From Streptomyces sp. LBL (GTDB lineage Bacteria; Actinomycetota; Actinomycetes; Streptomycetales; Streptomycetaceae), in NCBI RefSeq assembly GCF_029893585.1, contig NZ_JARXYX010000010.1:186001-250000 (forward strand): DNA of 64,000 nt, read 5' to 3'. Each line of letters starts with the position of its first letter. Within the stretch, counting starts at the first letter, position 1. The notes beneath the pieces are model-generated. The model saw only the letters and a list, made by a program, of their open reading frames with translations, was not told the origin of the DNA and made no database searches. The position numbers and the translations under genes are program-made. Shown here piece after piece: positions 51,680-60,985 of this stretch.

Positions 51680-53896
51680 TTACGCCGGATCGGACGACGG
51701 CGACGGCGACGGCGTGGGCGTGGGCGTGGGCGGCGTCGGCGTCGGCGTGGGCGCCGGGTCCACCGCCTCGTAGAGCTCGAACCAGATGGTCTTCCCCTCG
51801 CCCCGCGGATCCACCCCCCACGCGTCCGAGAGCAGTTCGACCAGCATCAGGCCGCGGCCGGAGGAGGCCAGCTCGCCCGGTCTGCGCTTGTGCGGGAGGT
51901 CGTCGCTGGTGTCGGTGACCTCCACCCGCACCCGGCGCCCGGCCGACGATCCTGTCCTCACCTCGGCCAGCAGCAGCGCGTCGGCGTCGGTGTGGACGAG
52001 GACGTTGGTCAGCATCTCGGAGAGCAGCAGGACCGCCGAGTCGATCTGGTCCGCCGACCTCCAGTCGTGCAACAGCTCCCTCAGTTGGTGCCGGGCCACC
52101 GCCACCCGTTCCGGCTCTGCCTGGGCCACCGTCAGCATCGTGCGGCGGACCGTCGGTCGTATGAGCGCCGTGTCGTCGCCGCCGGAGTCGTCCCCCTGTC
52201 GGCACAGCAGCAGAACGGCTATGTCGTCCTCGCGCCGGTCGGCCAGCGGGCCGGTGGTGTGGTGGGAGGCGGGTCCGTGCACGGCCTCGACCAGGGCGTC
52301 GGCGAGTTCCTCCAGGTCGCCCTCGTGGTCCTCGAGAATCGTGCGGATGCGCTTCCAGCCGGTCTCCATGTCATGGCCGCCGGTCTCGATCAGACCGTCG
52401 GTGCAGATCAGCAGGGTCTCGCCGGGTTCCAGGGTGATCCGGGTGGTGGGGTAGTCGGCGTCGGGGTCGATGCCCAGTGGGAGTCCGCCGGCCGTGGGGC
52501 GGGTGAGGACCGTACCGTCGGCCATCCGGATCGCCGGGTCGGGGTGGCCGGCGCGGGCGACGTCCAGGATGCCGGTCGTGGGGTCGGCCTCCACGTACAG
52601 ACAGGTCGCGAAGCGGAGATCGGAGGCATCGGGGTCGCCGTAGGTCATGCCGTGCAGAAAGCGGGACGCGCGGGAGAGGACCGCGTCGGGGCGGTGGCCC
52701 TCCGACGCGTACGCCCTCAGCGCGATACGGAGCTGCCCCATCAGGCCCGCCGCGCGGACGTCATGGCCCTGGACGTCGCCGATGACCAGGGCGAAGCGGC
52801 CTCCCTCAGGCTCTCGCCGGGAGGTTCCCCCTGGCAGCGGGATCATGTCGTACCAGTCACCGCCGACCTGGAGACCGCCGCCGGTCGGGACATAGCGCGC
52901 GGCGATGGTCATGCCGGGTATCTGGGGGCCGAGGGTGGGGAGCATCGAGCGCTGGAGGCCGTCCGTCAGCTCCCGTTCCGACTCGGCGACGCCCGCCCGG
53001 GACAGGGCCTGGGCGAGCATGCGCGCCACCGTCGTCAGGATCGAGCGCTCGTCGGGTGTGAACGCCACCGGATACGCGAAGGCCGCCATCCACGCGCCTA
53101 TCGTGCGGCCGGCCACCGTCAGCGGCAGGAACGCCCAGGACAGACGGCCGTAGCGCTCGGAGAGCGGCCAGGAGACGGGGTAGCGGGACCTGTAGTCCTC
53201 GGGAGAGGAGAGGTAGATCGCGCGGCCGGTGCGGACCACCTCGGCGGCCGGGTAGTCCGTGGCGAGGGCCATCTGGGAGAAGGAGTCCTCGTCGGTGGGC
53301 TGGTGACCGTACTGGCCGATGATGGTCAGCCGGTCGCCCTCCACACCGAAGACCGCCAGGCCGTCCGGGGAGAAGCCCGGCATGGACAGACCGGCCGCGA
53401 CCCGCAGGACCTCGGCGGAGGACCGGGCCTCGGCCAGCGCGCGGCCCGCGTCCAGCAGGAACGCCTCCCGGGAGCGGCGCCAGTCGCCGGTGATCGGGCT
53501 GTGCGCGGCGGCGCCCGGAGGCTGCTCGGTGATCTCCTGGAGGGTGCCGACCACCTCGTACCCGCCGGTGGCCGGATCGATGATCGGCTTGGAACGGGCG
53601 TGGACGGTACGGGTGACATGGCCGTGCTTGTCCATGATCCGTAGCCGGGATTCGGCGAGGGTGCCCTCGGCGACGGCGAGCTGGACGATGCCGCCGGTCT
53701 CGTTCCAGTCGGCGGGGTGGAAGCGGGAGCGGATCCCGGCCTCCGTGAGCGTGGTCGCTTCGGCGGGCAGCCCGACCAGCCGCGCGGCCTCGGCGTCCAG
53801 CGTGACGAGTCCGGCGGTGTTGTCCCAGCGCCACAGACCGGTTGTGAGGGCGGCGAGTACATCCCCCACGGTGGGCAGAGGCTCACCAGCGCGCAT
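51680..53896 (-). CDS. PAS-GAF-PP2C (SpoIIE)-HATPase signalling protein
   Basis: A 738-residue multi-domain protein: PAS (about 10-130), GAF (about 150-300), PP2C/SpoIIE phosphatase (about 310-545; GGDWYDMIPL, VIGDVQGHD, ICTDGLIETGG) and an RsbW-like ATPase (about 590-715; LLSEMLTNVLVH, SSGRGLMLVELLSDAWG). It joins opposing activities of a partner-switching system (dephosphorylating an anti-anti-sigma factor and binding or phosphorylating it) in one chain. The end is a (PT)n/(PS)n run made of DNA repeats. Confidence 0.9.
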   Translation of the reverse strand: MRAGEPLPTVGDVLAALTTGLWRWDNTAGLVTLDAEAARLVGLPAEATTLTEAGIRSRFHPADWNETGGIVQLAVAEGTLAESRLRIMDKHGHVTRTVHARSKPIIDPATGGYEVVGTLQEITEQPPGAAAHSPITGDWRRSREAFLLDAGRALAEARSSAEVLRVAAGLSMPGFSPDGLAVFGVEGDRLTIIGQYGHQPTDEDSFSQMALATDYPAAEVVRTGRAIYLSSPEDYRSRYPVSWPLSERYGRLSWAFLPLTVAGRTIGAWMAAFAYPVAFTPDERSILTTVARMLAQALSRAGVAESERELTDGLQRSMLPTLGPQIPGMTIAARYVPTGGGLQVGGDWYDMIPLPGGTSRREPEGGRFALVIGDVQGHDVRAAGLMGQLRIALRAYASEGHRPDAVLSRASRFLHGMTYGDPDASDLRFATCLYVEADPTTGILDVARAGHPDPAIRMADGTVLTRPTAGGLPLGIDPDADYPTTRITLEPGETLLICTDGLIETGGHDMETGWKRIRTILEDHEGDLEELADALVEAVHGPASHHTTGPLADRREDDIAVLLLCRQGDDSGGDDTALIRPTVRRTMLTVAQAEPERVAVARHQLRELLHDWRSADQIDSAVLLLSEMLTNVLVHTDADALLLAEVRTGSSAGRRVRVEVTDTSDDLPHKRRPGELASSGRGLMLVELLSDAWGVDPRGEGKTIWFELYEAVDPAPTPTPTPPTPTPTPSPSPSSDPA

Positions 53897-53991
53897 TAAC
53901 CCACTTTAAGAAGAGGACGGCGACCAGTGCCACTGATCACCGGCCTTTATTGGTGGAGAGGCGATCGTGGGCGGCCGGTACGCTGGGGAGG

Positions 53992-54005
53992 GTTTCACGT
54001 GAAAC
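53992..54005. other. parS centromere site, second copy
   Basis: GTTTCACGTGAAAC, identical to the site at 12680 and to the Streptomyces ParB consensus. It lies 46 bp before the aspS start, so ParB binding may also touch the aspS promoter. Confidence 0.93.
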
Positions 54006-54050
54006 GACGCGTGGAACAGACCCCGAGCTGCGAAGGCTGGATGAACGACG

Positions 54051-55814
54051 ATGCATCGGTACAGGTCCCACACCTGCGGCGAGCTCCGCGCCTCTGACGT
54101 CGGCACCGACGTCCGGCTGAGTGGCTGGCTGCACAATCGGCGCGACCTGGGCGGCATCCTCTTCATCGATCTGCGTGACCACTACGGCATCACGCAGCTC
54201 GTCGCCCGTCCCGGCACGCCGGCGTACGAGGCCCTCGACAAGCTGACCAAGGAGTCGACGGTCCGCATCGACGGCAAGGTCGTCTCCCGGGGCGCCGAGA
54301 ACGTGAACCCGGACCTGCCGACCGGTGAGGTCGAGGTCGAGGTGGGCGAGGTCGAGCTGCTCGGCGCCGCCCAGCCGCTGCCGTTCACGATCAACGCCGA
54401 GGACGGCGTCAACGAGGAGCGGCGCCTGGAGTACCGCTTCCTGGACCTGCGCCGCGAGCGCATGCACCGCAACATCATGCTGCGTACGGCGGTCGTCTCG
54501 GCGATCCGGCACAAGATGGTCACCCTCGGCTTCAACGAGATGGCCACGCCGATCCTGACCGCGACCTCCCCCGAGGGCGCCCGCGACTTCGTCGTCCCCT
54601 CTCGTGTGCACCCGGGCAGGTTCTACGCCCTGCCGCAGGCCCCGCAGCAGTTCAAGCAGCTGCTGATGATCTCCGGCTTCGACCGCTACTTCCAGATCGC
54701 GCCCTGCTTCCGCGACGAGGACGCCCGCGCCGACCGTTCGCCGGGCGAGTTCTACCAGCTCGACGTCGAGATGAGCTTCGTCGAGCAGGAGGACGTCTTC
54801 CAGCCGATCGAGCAGCTGATGACCGAGCTGTTCACGGAGTTCGGAGGTGACCGTGAGGTCACCTCCCCGTTCCCGCGGATCCCGTTCCGCGAGGCGATGC
54901 TGAAGTACGGCTCCGACAAGCCGGACCTGCGGGCCCAGCTGGAGCTCGTCGACATCACCGACATCTTCGAGGGCTCGGAGTTCAAGGCGTTCGCCGGCAA
55001 GCACGTGCGCGCGCTGCCGGTGCCGGACGTCTCGGCGCAGTCCCGTAAGTTCTTCGACCAGCTCGGTGACTACGCCGTCTCGCAGGGCGCCAAGGGCCTG
55101 GCCTGGGTCCGTGTCGCCGAGGACGGCTCTCTCACCGGCCCGATCGCGAAGTTCCTCACCGAGGAGAACGTCGCCGAGCTCACCAAGCGGCTCCAACTGG
55201 CCGCCGGCCACGCCGTGTTCTTCGGCGCGGGCGAGTTCGACGAGGTCTCGAAGATCATGGGCGCGGTGCGGGTCGAGGCGGCCAAGCGGGCCGGGCACTT
55301 CGAGGAGAACGTCTTCCGCTTCTGCTGGATCGTCGACTTCCCGATGTTCGAGAAGGACGAGGAGACCGGGAAGATCGACTTCTCGCACAACCCCTTCTCC
55401 ATGCCCCAGGGCGGCATGGACGCCCTGGAGAACCAGGACCCGCTGGACATCCTGGCGTGGCAGTACGACATCGTCTGCAACGGCGTCGAGCTGTCCTCCG
55501 GCGCGATCCGGAACCACGAGCCGGACATCATGCTCAAGGCGTTCGGTATCGCGGGCTACGACAGCGAGACAGTCGAGCGTGAGTTCGCCGGCATGCTGCG
55601 TGCGCTCCGCTTCGGCGCCCCGCCGCACGGCGGCATCGCCCCCGGCGTCGACCGCATCGTGATGCTGCTGGCCGACGAGCCCAACATCCGCGAGACGATC
55701 GCCTTCCCGCTCAACGGCAACGCCCAGGACCTGATGATGGGCGCGCCGACGGAGCTGGAGGAGACCCGCCTGAGGGAACTGCACCTGACGGTGCGCAAGC
55801 CGCAGGCGAAGTAA
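54051..55814 (+). CDS. aspS: Aspartyl-tRNA synthetase
   Basis: A 587-residue class II synthetase of bacterial type. An OB-fold anticodon domain is at 1-110; motif 2 is FRDEDARADRSPGEFYQLD; a GAD insertion domain lies near 290-410; motif 3 is GGIAPGVDRIVMLL. It charges tRNA-Asp and, in actinobacteria with GatCAB, often tRNA-Asn as well. A strong terminator follows. Confidence 0.95.
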   Translation: MHRYRSHTCGELRASDVGTDVRLSGWLHNRRDLGGILFIDLRDHYGITQLVARPGTPAYEALDKLTKESTVRIDGKVVSRGAENVNPDLPTGEVEVEVGEVELLGAAQPLPFTINAEDGVNEERRLEYRFLDLRRERMHRNIMLRTAVVSAIRHKMVTLGFNEMATPILTATSPEGARDFVVPSRVHPGRFYALPQAPQQFKQLLMISGFDRYFQIAPCFRDEDARADRSPGEFYQLDVEMSFVEQEDVFQPIEQLMTELFTEFGGDREVTSPFPRIPFREAMLKYGSDKPDLRAQLELVDITDIFEGSEFKAFAGKHVRALPVPDVSAQSRKFFDQLGDYAVSQGAKGLAWVRVAEDGSLTGPIAKFLTEENVAELTKRLQLAAGHAVFFGAGEFDEVSKIMGAVRVEAAKRAGHFEENVFRFCWIVDFPMFEKDEETGKIDFSHNPFSMPQGGMDALENQDPLDILAWQYDIVCNGVELSSGAIRNHEPDIMLKAFGIAGYDSETVEREFAGMLRALRFGAPPHGGIAPGVDRIVMLLADEPNIRETIAFPLNGNAQDLMMGAPTELEETRLRELHLTVRKPQAK

Positions 55815-55839
55815 GGCAAGCCCTTCGATTCGGCTGATC

Positions 55840-55884
55840 GCAAAAGGGACCGGAAATCACTCCTCGATTTCCGGTCCCTTTTGC
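55840..55884 (+). terminator. Intrinsic terminator of aspS
   Basis: An 18-bp perfect stem: GCAAAAGGGACCGGAAAT pairs with ATTTCCGGTCCCTTTTGC, with a 9-base loop. The T run lies in the right arm. Confidence 0.88.
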
Positions 55885-56109
55885 GTGCGCGCGGGAAACG
55901 GGCCGGTTTCTCGGCTCGTTGACAGGGGGACGCTGTGTCCACATCCACACCAAGATGCACCTGGACGGTAGTGGACGGACGCCGATTCATCCGTTCCTCT
56001 ACGTGAACTCCGTTCAACCCATTGACCCGGAAGGTCATCCTCCGTAACGTCCCTCAGTGCCCGCGTACGTGATTGCAGTTCGCGTATGTGCACACGAGGG
56101 GAGACAACG

Positions 56110-57453
56110 ATGTCAGTGTCCGTGACACCACCCGACGCCGAACGCCGAGCCGTCGGCAAATTCCTGCGCCGCATGCTGCCGATCCTGGTCCTGATGCTGC
56201 TGGTCAACCAGATGGACCGGACGAACGTCGGCTTCGTCCAGGACGAACTGCGGGCCGATGTCGGGGTGAGCGCCACCGCGTACGGTCTCGGCGCCGGCCT
56301 CTTCTTCATCGGGTACGCGCTGTTCGAGGTGCCGAGCAACATGCTCCTGGAGCGCTTCGGGGCCCGCGTCTGGCTGACCCGCATCATGATCACCTGGGGT
56401 CTGGTGATCGTGGCGATGTGCTTCATCCACAACGTCACGATGTTCTACGCCCTGCGTTTCCTCCTCGGTGTCGCGGAGGCCGGCTTCTTCCCCGGAGTGC
56501 TCCTCTACTTCACGCAGTGGCTGCCCGACTCCAGCCGGGGCCGGGCGAGCGCGATCTTCCTCGGCGGCTCGGCCACGGCGTACATCGTGACGGGGCCCAT
56601 CACGGGCGCCCTGCTCGAACTGCACGGAGCGGGCGGGTTCGCCGGCTGGCGCTGGATGTTCGTGCTGGAGGGCGCCTTCTCGATCCTCGTCGGTGTGATC
56701 GCCGGATTCTTCCTCGTCTCCCGGATCGAGGACGCCGGCTGGCTCACCCGGGAGGAGAAGGACGCGCTGAGCGCGGCGGTCGCCCGGGACGAGGAGGCCC
56801 GCGCGCGGGCCCCCAAGGTGTCCCGCCTCAGGCTCATCCTCCACCCGCAGGTCGCTTTGCTGACCGGCGTCTTCTTCGCGATGGCGCTCACCGGCTACGC
56901 GATCACCTTCTGGCTGCCGAGCCTGGTCGACGACATCGGCGGCCTTTCCCCCTTCCAGGTCGGGCTGCTCACGGCCGTCCCGTGGATCTGCGCCGTGATC
57001 GCGATGTACACGGTGAGCCACTACACCGACAAGGCGCCCGACCGCCGCCCGTATCTGGCGATCGCCCTGGTCCTGTCGGCCGTGGGCACCTTCCTCGCCA
57101 CCCTGGGCTCGCCCTGGTTCGGACTCGCCGCTCTCACGCTCGCCGCGGTCGGCGGGAAGTGCGCGGCCACCCTGTACTGGCCGATGGCCCAGTCCGGACT
57201 CGACCTCAAGATCGCCGCGCCGGGCCTGGCCGTGGTCAACTCCATCGGAAACCTGGGCGGTTTCGTCTCCCCCACGCTCTTCGGCTACCTCAAGGACACC
57301 ACCGGCAGCACGAACGGCGGCCTGTACACCCTCTCCGCCGCGTCCCTGATCGCGGTGATCGGGGTGTTCTACGTCAGGAACACACGCGGCACGCCGGACG
57401 CTCCCGCGCGGACCGCAGCCCCGGAGGCAGGCGCGCGGCCGGTCGTCTCCTGA
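56110..57453 (+). CDS. MFS transporter, anion:cation symporter (ACS) family
   Basis: A 447-residue, 12-helix transporter. MDRTNVGFVQDEL in helix 1 and FEVPSNMLLERFGARVWLTR are marks of the ACS family, which takes up organic anions such as tartrate, phthalate, glucarate or 4-hydroxyphenylacetate. ATG 56110 follows GGGGAG. It stands alone, with a strong terminator behind; the substrate is not clear. Confidence 0.86.
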   Translation: MSVSVTPPDAERRAVGKFLRRMLPILVLMLLVNQMDRTNVGFVQDELRADVGVSATAYGLGAGLFFIGYALFEVPSNMLLERFGARVWLTRIMITWGLVIVAMCFIHNVTMFYALRFLLGVAEAGFFPGVLLYFTQWLPDSSRGRASAIFLGGSATAYIVTGPITGALLELHGAGGFAGWRWMFVLEGAFSILVGVIAGFFLVSRIEDAGWLTREEKDALSAAVARDEEARARAPKVSRLRLILHPQVALLTGVFFAMALTGYAITFWLPSLVDDIGGLSPFQVGLLTAVPWICAVIAMYTVSHYTDKAPDRRPYLAIALVLSAVGTFLATLGSPWFGLAALTLAAVGGKCAATLYWPMAQSGLDLKIAAPGLAVVNSIGNLGGFVSPTLFGYLKDTTGSTNGGLYTLSAASLIAVIGVFYVRNTRGTPDAPARTAAPEAGARPVVS

Positions 57454-57470
57454 TCACTCCCGAACGCGAG

Positions 57471-57504
57471 AAGGCGCCCGGGGCGACCGCGCCCCGGGCG
57501 CCTT
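57471..57504 (+). terminator. Stem-loop terminator after the MFS gene
   Basis: A perfect 15-bp stem (AAGGCGCCCGGGGCG and CGCCCCGGGCGCCTT) with a four-base loop. Confidence 0.8.
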
Positions 57505-57534
57505 GATCACGAAGTGGCCGGGCGTGGGCGTCCG

Positions 57535-58026
57535 TCAGATGACCCAGAGCAGGCCGTTGCCGCCGAGGTACGTGCTGTCGTGTTGGGTGAGGCCGACCGA
57601 GGATGCCGTGAACAGGCGGCTGCCGGTGGCCGTGGGGCGGGAGCCGGCGCCGGGGAACATCCAGACCGCCCCGGTGTGGTTGTTCTCGCCGGGCGCGCCG
57701 ACGAACAGCTCGGGTTTGCCGTCCTTGTTGATGTCCCCGGCCGAGACCGTCGCGCCGAAGTAGTCGTACGCCTCGGAGGCGCCCGGGACGCCTGCGGTGT
57801 CCTGGGAAAAGGAGTACGCGCCGGTGCCGAGGGCCCCCGAACGGCGGCCCGGGATGACGGTCACCTGGCCCGCGTCGGCCTTGGCGAGGTCCTCGTACGG
57901 CGAGCCGACCACGATGTCGCCGAGGCCGTCCCGGTTCAGGTCGGCCACGGCGAGTGCGCCGCCGAAGTTGTCGTCCTTCTCACTCGCGCCGGGTATCCCC
58001 GCTGTGTTCTGCGTGATCGGATTCTA
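57535..58026 (-). pseudogene. FG-GAP/integrin-alpha repeat protein, C-terminal remnant
   Basis: About 163 codons remain, with FG-GAP repeats (VADLNRDGLGDIVVGSPYED, SAGDINKDGKPELFVGAPGE). A stop codon lies directly before the first repeat (about 58023-58028), and no start, signal peptide or N-terminal repeats remain. Intact relatives are secreted beta-propellers of 450 or more residues. An ATG at 57948 could still give 137 residues, but half a propeller is unlikely to fold. Confidence 0.72.
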
Positions 58027-58216
58027 AGGGCGGGCACTGACGGGCGCCGACGCCGAGGCGCGCGGGCACCTCATGGGCGCCGCACAGTTTTCTCGCGGGG
58101 GAGGCACAGAGGCAAGCGGTCTCATGGGGAACACGACGGCGTGGTCGCCGGGCGGTCCCGGAAGATACCCGGGAACCTGGCAGCTCTCTTCCGGTTCCCG
58201 CTTCTCGGTGACGGGC

Positions 58217-58620
58217 TCAGTCGCCATCCGGTTCATCGTGGCCGGCGAAGAGGTCGTCGACAGTCTCCGCGGTGACCGTGCGGTCCAGCCAGCGGTTGAG
58301 GACGTCCAGGTCGGTACAGGTGAGGATGCGTTCCCGGGCGTCGTCGGGGACGGGGATGTCGCGCACTTCCAGGAAACGGAGGATGGCTTTGGCCTCACCC
58401 TTGGCCTCACCCGCGGCCTCGCCTTCGAGGTAGGTCTCCTCAAGGAGGGTGCCCCGGCCCGGGAAGAAGTTGGTGAAGGTCATCAGCGTTCTCCATGTCT
58501 GTCGGGCCGAAGTGTCTCCCAGGCCGATCTCCAGCAAACCGCTGAAGTACTTGGCGGTCTTCTTGTCCGTGGTGTGCAGGGCACCGGCCAGGGCTTCCAG
58601 ATGGATCAAGAGACGGTTCG
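58217..58620 (-). pseudogene. Rpn/PD-(D/E)XK transposase-like family, C-terminal remnant
   Basis: About 130 codons: LLIHLEALAGALHTTDKKTA, then EGEAAGEAKGEAKAILRFLE and VLNRWLDRTVTAETVDDLFA. This is the usual C-terminal half of a Streptomyces family related to recombination-promoting nucleases. The catalytic N-terminal half is absent; the frame runs out in the end of the ATPase gene. It lies downstream of module C. Confidence 0.62.
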
Positions 58621-59082
58621 TTCGGGTGAGGGGAAGGCGTTCACTCCTTCGAGGGCAGAGGGAACGTTCACTCGATCGTGCGCGCCCAGTTCGCACCACA
58701 CGTATTTGCCTCGATTCCCGTGTCTGGACAGCGGCTGCCAGCCCCAGACGTCGGCGCAGGCACGGACCAGGGCAAGGCCGCGGCCTTCTTCGGCGTCGGT
58801 CAGGCAGGTCAGCTCGCCCGGTGGTTCTGGCGGTTCCGGGTCCGCGTCCCATGCGCCGATCCGCAGGACGCCGGCCGACCAGCGGACGCGGAGGGCGGCA
58901 GGGCCGTTGGTGTGGCGTACGGCGTTGCCGACCAGCTCCGTCGCGAGGAGTTCGGCGACATCGACGAGGCCGATCAGGCCGTGCATCGTGAGGATCAGGC
59001 GGAGGGTACGGCGGCTGACGGTGACGGCTCTGGGGTCCTGGGGGACGTACAGCGTGTACTCCCAGGGTTCGGTTTCGGGCAT
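58606..59082 (-). CDS. ATP-binding anti-sigma-factor-like protein, module C
   Basis: 158 residues from ATG 59082 (GGAG, eight bases). RsbW-like ATPase with LLATELVGNAVRH (N box), GAWDADPEPP and EGRGLALVRACADVWGWQ. It is divergent from the Xre/DUF5753 gene at 59319, the same layout as in modules A and B. An earlier ATG at 59148 lacks a ribosome site. Confidence 0.82.
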   Translation of the reverse strand: MPETEPWEYTLYVPQDPRAVTVSRRTLRLILTMHGLIGLVDVAELLATELVGNAVRHTNGPAALRVRWSAGVLRIGAWDADPEPPEPPGELTCLTDAEEGRGLALVRACADVWGWQPLSRHGNRGKYVWCELGAHDRVNVPSALEGVNAFPSPERTVS

Positions 59083-59227
59083 GGGTGGACTCCGTTCGGC
59101 GGGGGTGGGGGCGGCGTCCGCGGGCGGTGGCTTTGCCGCGTCCGTCATGGCAGGGCGGAGCGGTGCGCTTCCGGGGTCCCGGTTTCGCAGGGTGTGCGCC
59201 GCGTCACTGACGGTAGAGGTAAATGTT

Positions 59228-59239
59228 TTGCCGCGGCAA
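59228..59239. promoter_or_regulatory. 12-bp palindrome before the Xre gene, module C
   Basis: TTGCCGCGGCAA is a perfect palindrome 80 bp before the Xre start, between divergent genes. Its sequence differs from the palindromes of modules A and B. Confidence 0.5.
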
Positions 59240-59318
59240 GTCGTTCGCGTAACCTGGCACCCGATCGGGGCAGTCCAACCCCGCGTGAGAACAGTGCCGT
59301 TGGGGAGTTGAGGGTCGA

Positions 59319-60170
59319 ATGCCCGCGAGGATTCAGCCGACTGTTCGCCAGATGCGCCTCGGCGCTGAACTGCGCAAACTGCGGGAGGCAGCGGGGTTGA
59401 CGTCCCGCCAGGCGGCCGCGCTGCTGGGTACGAGTCCGGCCCAGATGAGTCAGATCGAGGCGGGCAACGCCGGTGTCAGCGAGGAGCGGGTCCGCAGGCT
59501 CGCGGTGCATTACGCCTGCGCGGACGCTGAGTTGGTCGGCGCCTTGGTGGAAATGGCAACAGACCGCACGCGCGGATGGTGGGAGGAGTACCGGGACGAG
59601 CTGCCGCCGGTCTTCCAGGACCTGGCGGAGCTGGAGCATCACGCGCAGTTCATGTGGGTGATCGGAACGGCGCACGTTCCGGGCTTGCTCCAGACGGAGG
59701 AGTACGCCCGCGCGGTGCTCGCATACCGAGTCCCTGAACTCCCGGGCAACGAACTGGAACCACGACTGGCGCATCGGATGCGCCGCAGGTCCGTGCTTTC
59801 ACACGAGGGGGCTGCCCCCTTCGAGGCGGTCGTTCACGAACCCGTGCTGCGCACGCGTGTCGCTGATCGGCGAGTGGCCCGAGCCCAGCTTGAAGAGCTG
59901 CTGCATGAGTCCGAACGGCCGAACGTCTCGGTTCGCGTGATCCCCTTCGACGTCGACGGATTCGCCGGCGCCAGCTCGATGATGATGTACGCGGGTGGAC
60001 GCGTGGCTGCCCTGGACACCGTCCAGCGGGATGCGCCCTACGGATCGGTGTTTCTGGATGCGGCCGCCCAACTCCTGGCCATGCGAACACTCTTCCGTAA
60101 GGTGGAGTCCGTATCGCTGGACCCCGCCAAGTCGCGGGAGTTCATCCATCGTGTGGCGAAGGAACTGTAG
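59319..60170 (+). CDS. Xre/DUF5753 regulator, module C
   Basis: A 283-residue protein: LTSRQAAALLGTSPAQMSQI (helix-turn-helix, about 31-50) and a DUF5753 domain with AHVPGLLQTEEYARAV and VRVIPFDVDGFAGASSMMMY. It is closer to module B's protein than to module A's. The stop is two bases before the DUF397 start. Confidence 0.88.
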   Translation: MPARIQPTVRQMRLGAELRKLREAAGLTSRQAAALLGTSPAQMSQIEAGNAGVSEERVRRLAVHYACADAELVGALVEMATDRTRGWWEEYRDELPPVFQDLAELEHHAQFMWVIGTAHVPGLLQTEEYARAVLAYRVPELPGNELEPRLAHRMRRRSVLSHEGAAPFEAVVHEPVLRTRVADRRVARAQLEELLHESERPNVSVRVIPFDVDGFAGASSMMMYAGGRVAALDTVQRDAPYGSVFLDAAAQLLAMRTLFRKVESVSLDPAKSREFIHRVAKEL

Positions 60171-60172
60171 TC

Positions 60173-60355
60173 ATGATCCAGTGGCAGAAGTCCTCGTTCT
60201 CGGGCCCGGGTGACGGTAACGAGTGTGTGGAACTCGCCCACGGCGAAGCCTCGTTGCTCCTCCGTGAAAGCGACGACCCTGCCCGAATACTCTCCGTCAC
60301 CCCCACCACCTTCGCCGCCCTCCTGGACCACCTCCGCGACGCTCCCACCAGCTGA
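60173..60355 (+). CDS. DUF397 small protein, module C
   Basis: A 60-residue protein: QWQKSSFSGPGDGNECVELA, LLRESDDPARILSVTP and TFAALLDHLRD. It shows the single-domain form of the family. Coupled with the Xre gene upstream and closed by a strong terminator. Confidence 0.87.
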   Translation: MIQWQKSSFSGPGDGNECVELAHGEASLLLRESDDPARILSVTPTTFAALLDHLRDAPTS

Positions 60356-60367
60356 CCCCCGTTGTGA

Positions 60368-60395
60368 ACCGCCCGGGCATCGCTGCCCGGGCGGT
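60368..60395. terminator. Terminator between DUF397 and PH-domain genes
   Basis: A perfect 12-bp stem ACCGCCCGGGCA/TGCCCGGGCGGT with loop TCGC, between convergent genes; it can serve both. Confidence 0.8.
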
Positions 60396-60401
60396 CTCGC
60401 A

Positions 60402-60767
60402 CTACCGCGCCACGAACTGCGTGAGGATCGCCTGGACCTCGTAGATGTCGACGCCCTTGGTGAAGGTCTTCTCGATCGGGACGGAGTTGCCCGACACCCA
60501 GATCTTCAGCTCGGCGTCGAGGTCGAAGGTACCGGCGGTCTCCACCGCGAAGTGGGTGATGCTGCGGTACGGGATGGAGTGGTACTCCACCTTCTTACCG
60601 GTGATGCCCTGCTTGTCGACCAGGATCAGCCGGCGGTCGGTGAACAGGATGACGTCGCGCACCAGCTGGTATGCGGACTGCACCTGCTCACCGGCGCCCA
60701 GCAGACGCGCGTAGTCCTGCTGCGCCTGGCTCGGGTCGACGGTGTGCGCGTTTCCGAACATGCCCAT
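60402..60767 (-). CDS. Bacterial PH domain protein (DUF1696-like)
   Basis: A 121-residue protein: LVRDVILFTDRRLILVDKQG and HSIPYRSITHFAVETAG are typical strings of the bPH_1 fold, followed by IEKTFTKGVDIYEVQAILTQ. No membrane helix. The function is unknown; such proteins form ring oligomers in known structures. ATG 60767 follows GGGGGGA; ATG 60761 is an alternative. Confidence 0.85.
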   Translation of the reverse strand: MGMFGNAHTVDPSQAQQDYARLLGAGEQVQSAYQLVRDVILFTDRRLILVDKQGITGKKVEYHSIPYRSITHFAVETAGTFDLDAELKIWVSGNSVPIEKTFTKGVDIYEVQAILTQFVAR

Positions 60768-60985
60768 GTGGATCCCCCCACTCGATCGGCTCATGTGCCC
60801 GGGGACGTTCGATTACGCCCCAGCCGCACATGATCTTCGTGCTGTATACCTTCGATACCTTCCGAGGGGCAATGGTTGTGCAGAGGTACGGGAGATGTGA
60901 TCGCCGGCGGCAACTTCTCCGCGACTCGCGGCCACTGACGGGATGACAGTACGTTCCAGCCCCCCACCCGTAAGGATCTCCCTCC

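Noticed and set aside
51510..52205. 231-residue protein on the minus strand
   Set aside because: Most of it is a shadow of the SpoIIE gene; only the last 56 codons resemble a real family, so it is listed as a remnant.
58024..58443. 139-codon minus-strand frame
   Set aside because: Arg/Ser/Pro-rich shadow of the Rpn-like remnant in another frame.
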